DNA of 64,000 nt from positions 32,096,317 through 32,160,316 of the forward strand of contig OY482846.1 in assembly GCA_960531495.1 (NCBI GenBank), given 5' to 3'. Origin of the DNA: Zeus faber. Lineage: Eukaryota; Chordata; Actinopteri; Zeiformes; Zeidae. Position numbers and translations under genes: made by a program. Below the pieces are notes generated by a model that had not been told where the DNA came from, ran no database searches, and worked only from the letters and a program-made list of their open reading frames with translations. Below are positions 1 to 64,000 of this stretch, piece after piece. Position 1 is the stretch's first letter. Every line of letters begins with the position of its first letter.

Positions 1-355
1 TACAGTAGAGTTAGAGTACAGTCGATGTATAGTTGAGGTAGAGGTAGAGTAGAAGTAGAGTAGAGGTTGATTAGAGGTATAGTATTGTATGGAAGAGGTA
101 GAGTATAGTAGAAGTAGAGTAGAGGTCGAATAGAGGTATAGTATTGTATGGAAGAGGTAGAGTATAGTAGAGGTACAGTAGAAGTAGAGTAGAGGTCAAT
201 TAGAGGTATAGTAGAGGAGTACCGTAGAGGTTTAGTAGACGTCCATTAGAGGTACAGGAAGGAGTACCGTAGAGGTAAAGTAGAGGTAGAAGTCCATTAG
301 AGGTAGAGGTCGATTAGAGGCATAGTAGCAGTAGAGTACAGTAGAGGTATAGTAT
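1..355. repeat. GTAGAG-type degenerate minisatellite
   Basis: Continuous variants of GTAGAGGTAGAGTA. Longer blocks recur every ~60-70 bp (GATTAGAGGTATAGTATTGT and its variants near 75, 130 and 200). It lies in the tubgcp3 intron before the missing last exon. Confidence 0.85.
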
Positions 356-545
356 GGGTATATTGCATATAGGGATATATGGAATCAAGGTTGGATGAAA
401 ATTAAAATCATTTTAACACAAACACGTCTCAGACACATTATCCAAGTATTGAATGTTCTAAAGTACCACAGATACCCACCAATCTGTGTCAGGTCGAGGG
501 TGGCAGACAGACAGATAGACAGACAGACAGACACTAAACAGGTAC

Positions 546-26728
<26,183 letters not shown>

Positions 26729-26990
26729 AGTGTCTGTGACCGTTTCCTGGGGTGAGATGAGGAACCCGGGCGTCGGCGCCTGCTATCTGCGGTTTCTGGT
26801 GCCACACGACACCATTTTATTGGAACCCGCCGAAAAGCGTCGCCAGGCGCAGGGACGTTGCTAGCGTGAGACGGAGCGAGAGGACAACGAATGAAAACAT
26901 TGCCCCCCCGGAAACATGGACCCAGGGCAAAGGTTCCGGCATCGTAAATCAACAGTTTACCCCGCGGGGGCGAGTGATAACGAATACCAA
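26729..26990 (-). promoter_or_regulatory. Putative tubgcp3 5' UTR / promoter-proximal region
   Basis: This is a GC- and CpG-richer stretch just upstream of the tubgcp3 start. CCAAT is visible on the minus strand near 26820 and near 27035. A short upstream ORF (MVSCGTRNRR, 26783-26815) ends before the main start. The start of transcription cannot be placed from sequence alone. Confidence 0.4.
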
Positions 26991-27535
26991 CGCTTTAAGT
27001 CACCATCTCTTCCTGCAATAAGTGTCATCAAATTGGATAAAGAAATTCAGCCTCTTTCACCACTAACTTTTAGGAACTTTATATTCCTATTCTGATCCCT
27101 ATAGGAAATGTTCGTATAGAAATGCCTTTGCGAGATTTTGTGGAGAGGCATTTTGCTTCGGTGATGGGACACCCACATGTGCAATTATTTATTTTTTATT
27201 TTCGATAGCATTTAAAAAAAAAATAATAATAATAAAAAAAATAAAAAATAAACCTAAATAATTACATTGGCATCTTTTTGGGGGGGTTCATTTCAGCACC
27301 TACGGACGGACAGCACCTTGATTCGATGATGGATCCCCTTCACAGCGCCATAACTATCTCTCTCTTACTGTGCGTCACTGGTTGTTTGTTTTTATTGCTG
27401 AGAGTCGCCGTATATGGGCACATGTGGACACAGTAATAGTCATTCATTCATTCATTCATTCATATTCATTATGAATTAATTGATAATTCTATTATTATTA
27501 TTATTCATTAACAATACTACCGTGTGTGTGCTTTT
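26991..27535. other. Intergenic spacer left of the minisatellite
   Basis: AT-rich, with A/AT-rich low complexity at 27183-27255, (ATTC)n at 27440-27461 and short (ATT)n near 27490-27505. No gene is seen. Confidence 0.6.
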
Positions 27536-27995
27536 ATATTACTGTGTATCACTGTGTTCGTGTGTATTACTGTGAATATGTGTATTACTGTGTGTGTCCA
27601 TATATGACTGTGTACAGTGTGTGAGTGTGTATTACTGTGTGTGTGTGTGTCCATATATGACTGTGTACAGTGTGTGGGTGTGTATTATTGTGTGTGTGTG
27701 TGTGTGTCCATATATGACTGTGTACAGTGTGTGAGTGTGTATTACTGTGTGTGTGTGTGTGTGTGTGTCCATATATGATTGTGTGCAGTGTGTGAGTGTG
27801 TATTACTGTCTGTGTGTGTGTGTCCATATATGACTGTGTACAGTGTGTGAGTGTGTATTACTGTGTGTGTGTGTGTGTGTGTGTGTCCATATATGATTGT
27901 GTGCAGTGTGTGAGTGTGTATTACTGTGTGTGTGTGTGTGTGTCCATATATGACTGTGTGCAGTGGGTGAGTGTGTATTTCTGTGGGTCCAACTG
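27536..27995. repeat. Intergenic minisatellite, block 1 (52-62 bp units)
   Basis: Seven or so units, each starting TGTCCATATATGACTGTGTA and continuing CAGTGTGTGAGTGTGTATTA. Spacing is 52-62 bp because the GT run inside each unit varies. Open frames here on both strands are repeat artefacts. Confidence 0.93.
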
Positions 27996-28480
27996 TTGGA
28001 GAAATTCTCCTGCGTGGTTCATCTGCCTGCCACAGGAAAACAAACCTGAGAGTATTAAAGATATTTATTCTACAGAATAAAGAGAAAGATGCTTCCAGGC
28101 GGTGTTGTGATCAGTCTACCTCTACTCTGCTCGAAGAGGCTTTTATAGTCATGAGATGTCATGTCATGCCCCGTGAGTCGCTGTTGTCTTCAGTCCCAGC
28201 AGAGGACACGTTTTAAACAAAGAAGAACAACGAACACCGTCGGTGCCGAGGAAGCATACGTGGAGCGTTTACACAAATGGCCCCTTTACCATCTAGAAAA
28301 ACAGAGATAACGACTAAAACACTTGTGACAGTGGTGTACGGGAATGTAAGATCTCCTGTGAATGAGTCGGGCGTCACCAAACAAACACATGCCTCAGCAT
28401 TTAGACGTCACTTGGTGGTAGAATTATATCATTCATTGCCGTTGATCATTATTTTCCTCTCACATCACAAATTATTGCGT
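27996..28480. other. Non-repetitive insert between minisatellite blocks
   Basis: About 480 bp of ordinary-complexity DNA separates two blocks of related tandem repeat. It starts near TGTTGGAGAAATTCTCCTGC. No element class is recognised. It may be an insertion into an originally continuous array. Confidence 0.5.
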
Positions 28481-30138
28481 GTCCACATATTATTGTGTGT
28501 GTATTACTGTGTGTTTCCATAAATTACTATGTACAGCTTGTGAGTGTATTACTGTGCGTTTCCATATATAACTATGTACAGTGGGTGAGTGTATTACTGT
28601 GTGTCCACATATTGTGTGTGTATTACTGTGAATGTTTGACTACTGTGCGTGTTCATATACAACTGTGTACAGTGGGTGAGTGTGTATTACTGTATGTCCA
28701 CATATGATTGTGTTTGTGTATTACTGTGTGTCCGCATGTTATTGTGTGTGTGTGTGTGTATTATTGTGAATGTGTGTATTACTGTGTGTCCATATATTAC
28801 TGTACGGTGTATAAGTGAGTATTACTGTGTGTCCAAATATTATTGTGTGTGTATTACCATGAATGTGTTTATTACTGCGTGTGTCCATATATAACTGTGT
28901 ACAGTGGGTGAGTGTGTATTACTGTGTCCACATATTATTGTGTGTGTATTACTGTGAATGTGTGTATTACTGTGTGTGTCCATATATAACTGTTTACAGT
29001 GTGTAAGTGAGTATTACTGTGTGTCCACATATTATTGTGTGTGTAATACTGTGAATGTGTGTATTACTGTGTGTGTCCGTATATATCTGTTTAGAGTGTG
29101 TAAGTGAGTATTACTGTGTGTCCACATATTATTGTGTGTGTGTATAACTGTATGTGTCCATATATAAGTGTGTGCAGTGGGTGAGTGTGTATTACTGTAT
29201 GTCCACATATTATTGTCTTTGTGTATTACTGTGTGTCCGCATGTTATTGTGTGTGTGCGTGTGTGTGTGTATTATTGTGAATGTATGTATAACTCTGTGT
29301 GTCCATATATTACTGTACGGTGTATAAGTGAGTATTACTGTGTGTCCAAATATTATTGTGTGTGTATTACTATGAATGTGTTTATAACTGCGTGTGTCCA
29401 TATATAACTGTGTACAGTGGGTGAGTGTGTATTACTGTGTCCACATATTATTGTGTGTGTAATACTGTGAATGTGTGTATTACTGTGTGTGTCCGTATAT
29501 TACTGTTTACAGTGTGTAAGTGAGTATTACTGAGTGTCCACATATTATTGTGTGTGTGTATAACTGTGTGTGTCCATATATAACTGTGTACAGTGGGTGA
29601 GTGTATTACTGTGTGTCCACATATTGTGTGTGTATTACTGTGAATGTGTGTACTACTGTGCGTGTCCATATACAACTGTGTACAGTGGGTGAGCGTGTAT
29701 TACTGTAGTCCACATATTATTGTGTTCGTGTATTACTGTGTGTCCGCATATTATTGTGTGCATGTGTGTGTGTGTGTGTGTATTATTGTGAATGTGTGTA
29801 TTACTGTGTGTCCATATATTACTGTATGGTGTATAAGTGAGTATTACTGTGTGTCCAAATATTATTGTGTGTGTGTGTATAACTGTGTGTGTCCATATAT
29901 AACTGTGTACAGTGGGTGAGTGTATTACTGTGTGTCCACATATTGTGTGTATTACTGTGAATGTGTGTACTACTGTGCAAGTCCATATACAACTGTGTAC
30001 AGTGGGTGAGTGTGTATTACTGTATGTCCACATATTATTGTGTTTGTGTATTACTGTGTGTCCGCATGTTATTGTGTGTGTGTATTACTGTATGTCCACA
30101 TATTATTGTGTTTGTGTATTACTGTGTGTCCGCATGTT

Positions 30139-30173
<35 letters not shown>

Positions 30174-31118
30174 TATTGTGAATGTGTGTATAACTGTGTG
30201 TGTCCATATATTACTGTACGGTGTATAAGTGAGTATTACTGTGTGTCCAAATATTATTGTGTGTGTATTACTATGAATGTGTTTATAACTGCGTGTGTCC
30301 ATATATAACTGTGTACAGTGGGTGAGTGTGTATTACTGTGTCCACATATTATTGTGTGTGTAATACTGTGAATGTGTGTATTACTGTGTGTGTCCGTATA
30401 TTACTGTTTACAGTGTGTAAGTGAGTATTACTGAGTGTCCACATATTATTGTGTGTGTGTATAAATGTGTGTGTCCATATATAACTGTGTACAGTGGGTG
30501 AGTGTATTACTGTGTGTCCACATATTGTGTGTGTATTACTGTGAATGTGTGTACTACTGTGCGTGTCCATATACAACTGTGTACAGTGGGTGAGCGTGTA
30601 TTACTGTAGTCCACATATTATTGTGTTTGTGTATTACTGTGTGTCCGCATATTATTGTGTAGGTGTGTGTGTGTGTGTGTATTATTGTGAATGTGTGTAT
30701 TACTGTGTGTCCATATATTACTGTATGGTGTATAAGTGAGTATTACTGTGTGTCCAAATATTATTGTGTGTGTGTGTATAACTGTGTGTGTGTCCATATA
30801 TAACTGTGTACAGTGGGTGAGTGTATTACTGTGTCCACATATTGTGTGTGTATTACTGTGAATGTGTGTACTACTGTGCATGTCCATATACAACTGTGTA
30901 CAGTGGGTGAGTGTGTATTACTGTATGTCCACATATTATTGTGTTTGTGTATATCTGTGTGTCCGCATGTTATTGTGTGTGTGTATTACTGTATGTCCAC
31001 ATATTATTGTGTTTGTGTATTACTGTGTGTCCGCATGTTATTGTGTGTGTGTATTACTGTATGTCCACATATTATTGTATTTGTGTGTTACTGTGTGTCC
31101 GCATATCATTGTGTGTAT
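28481..31118. repeat. Intergenic minisatellite, block 2, with ~901 bp higher-order repeat
   Basis: Built of TGTGTATTACTGTG, CCACATATTATTGTG and CCATATATAACTGTGTACAG modules. Marker CAGTGGGTGAG at 29415, 29593, 29681 and 29999 recurs at 30316, 30494, 30582 and 30900, a constant 901 bp offset. The two copies are almost identical. An older, looser ~510 bp offset links 28669/28902 with 29175/29415. Confidence 0.93.
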
Positions 31119-31646
31119 TACTCACGCGCGCACCTACAGTGGAGCGCGCGTGCGCGAGGCGCTCACGTTCGCGCCACCTGGCTGCCGGCGACGCGCACGT
31201 GGGGATGAAAGCAAAGCTCCTTTGCCGCCACGGTCCGAGGAGGAGATTAGCGGCGGCAGGAGGGGAAGGTGGAGGAGAAGGTGGAGGAGAGGAGGAAGAG
31301 AGAGAAGAGAGGAGGGACTAACTCGACGCGACTTCCACAATCTCAGTAGAAAGAGGTGGAGCGCCCAAAAACTCTTAAAAAAACAAAAAAAACAAACAAA
31401 CAAAAAAAAAAAACCCCAAAAACAAAACCCCAGGAAACCGACGCGTAAGTGTAGAACGCCTTTCTGCTTTGTGGGCATCGCCTCGTCTGCGTCTCTGAGT
31501 GAAGAGTCACGCTCCGCGGACGCGTGGCTGCTTTTGACGGTGTTTTAAAGCAGAAGGAGACCGGGGCAAGTCATGACAATCGCGGAAAAGAAGTCAGAAG
31601 TAGGGAAGGAGTCGTAGCGACTGCCGGAGGGAAAACAAACGCCGGG
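31116..31646 (+). promoter_or_regulatory. Putative atp11a CpG-rich promoter and 5' UTR
   Basis: CpG density rises sharply right after the minisatellite ends (about 31120), with GCGCG runs and a CACGTG E-box at 31196-31201. A purine-rich GGAGG stretch and an A-rich stretch near 31375-31430 follow. No TATA box is obvious, as is usual for CpG-island promoters. The start site is not determinable. Confidence 0.45.
31573..31617 (+). other. Upstream ORF in atp11a 5' UTR
   Basis: ATG to TAG encoding MTIAEKKSEVGKES, ending 29 nt before the first atp11a ATG and in a different frame. It would matter for translation only if it lies within the transcript. Confidence 0.4.
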
Positions 31647-63289
<31,643 letters not shown>

Positions 63290-63295
63290 GTAAGA

Positions 63296-63299
<4 letters not shown>

Positions 63300-63371
<72 letters not shown>
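63300..63371. repeat. (CA)36 microsatellite
   Basis: Begins 10 nt after atp11a exon 4. Confidence 0.97.
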
Positions 63372-63374
<3 letters not shown>

Positions 63375-63466
63375 TGCTGACATAATTTTTTATCTTGAAG
63401 AAAAAAAAAAAAGTTCATTTTATCATCTTTCTCAGGGTTTTATTGACTCTTCTGCGGTTCCGCAAA

Positions 63467-64000
63467 TAGGGATGTAATGGTGTACCATTTAAGATTTACT
63501 GCGATATCAAGCAACCACGGTTGTGAACCGTGAGCCTTTCCCTCTAATAGCGGAAGATGTAAACTGTAATTCACCCTCACCTTAGCAGAGGTGTTCCACC
63601 ATCTTTGTTTACAGCGGGAGTGGCAGAACTGCTTTATGCAATTTTTTCACGATACAGTGCTTTAAGTTACTCCGCGTATGGGAGGGAGTGTAAACAAACA
63701 TGGCGGAAAGGGGCTTCCGGAAATTACTCATTGGGTGAATTATGACAACATTTGGTCGCACACAAGGTGAAGTGAATTAAAATGTACATCTTCAATTTTG
63801 CAAATATGTCATATTTTGATATATATGTCGCTTATTTTGCCTGTCCTCTGAACATGAGAGCCCAGAAAAGCGCCATCCCGTGCTGTGCCGGGTGTCTTTC
63901 TTTTTTAATATAAACTATTTATTAATTGAATATACAGAAAACAAAGGGGGAAAATTAATACCGTGAAATACCGTATACCGCCGTATTTGGATAGATACCG
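63467..64000. mobile_element. hAT-like element, partial at window edge
   Basis: Starts TAGGGATGTAATGGTGTACC. The window ends in ATACCGTATACCG repeats of the type found near the opposite terminus of fish hAT MITEs. The right end is outside the window. Confidence 0.45.

Noticed and set aside
27585-31548. Many 60-228 codon open frames rich in Cys/Val/Tyr or His/Thr
   Set aside because: They are direct translations of GT/AC-rich minisatellite units on both strands, with no homology and no splice or start support.

Overview
This is a stretch of vertebrate nuclear DNA, almost certainly from a ray-finned (teleost) fish. The two genes have vertebrate GT-AG exon/intron structure. The interspersed repeats are typical of teleosts: L2-type LINE tails, a tRNA-derived SINE with the widespread fish tail, many hAT-like elements and small LTR copies. 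CA/GT tracts are very dense. There is no prokaryotic gene, operon, CRISPR array or plasmid feature.

Left part (1-26728, minus strand): tubgcp3, encoding gamma-tubulin complex component 3. I can place 21 coding exons, from the start codon at 26728 down to 546. They join without a frame break into 863 codons, and only the last ~50 codons lie beyond position 1. The protein pairs with GCP2 and gamma-tubulin to nucleate microtubules. Its introns hold microsatellites, minisatellites, a SINE and several DNA-transposon copies. Many simple-sequence tracts touch the splice sites.

Middle (26729-31646): a 4.9 kb head-to-head intergenic region. CpG-rich promoter-proximal DNA lies at both ends. Between them is a large GT-rich minisatellite with a ~901 bp higher-order duplication.

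Right part (31647-64000, plus strand): atp11a, encoding a P4-ATPase phospholipid flippase. The first four coding exons are present (exon 1 at 31647-31691, exons 2-4 at 62632-63289) and the gene continues past the right edge. Intron 1 is about 31 kb and holds nearly all the remaining content: an L2-type LINE 3' end, a small non-autonomous LTR element nested in another repeat, a solo LTR, hAT and Tigger-like MITEs, a 25-bp minisatellite, and an inverted duplication whose right arm ends about 160 bp before exon 2.

The divergent tubgcp3-atp11a pair matches the neighbourhood of TUBGCP3 and ATP11A on human 13q34, so this is conserved vertebrate synteny. The genes have unrelated functions (microtubule nucleation and lipid flipping). 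I found no convincing new biological system. The best leads are microsatellites acting as splice-site sequence, the structured intergenic minisatellite, the inverted repeat near atp11a exon 2, and several well-delimited transposon insertions.
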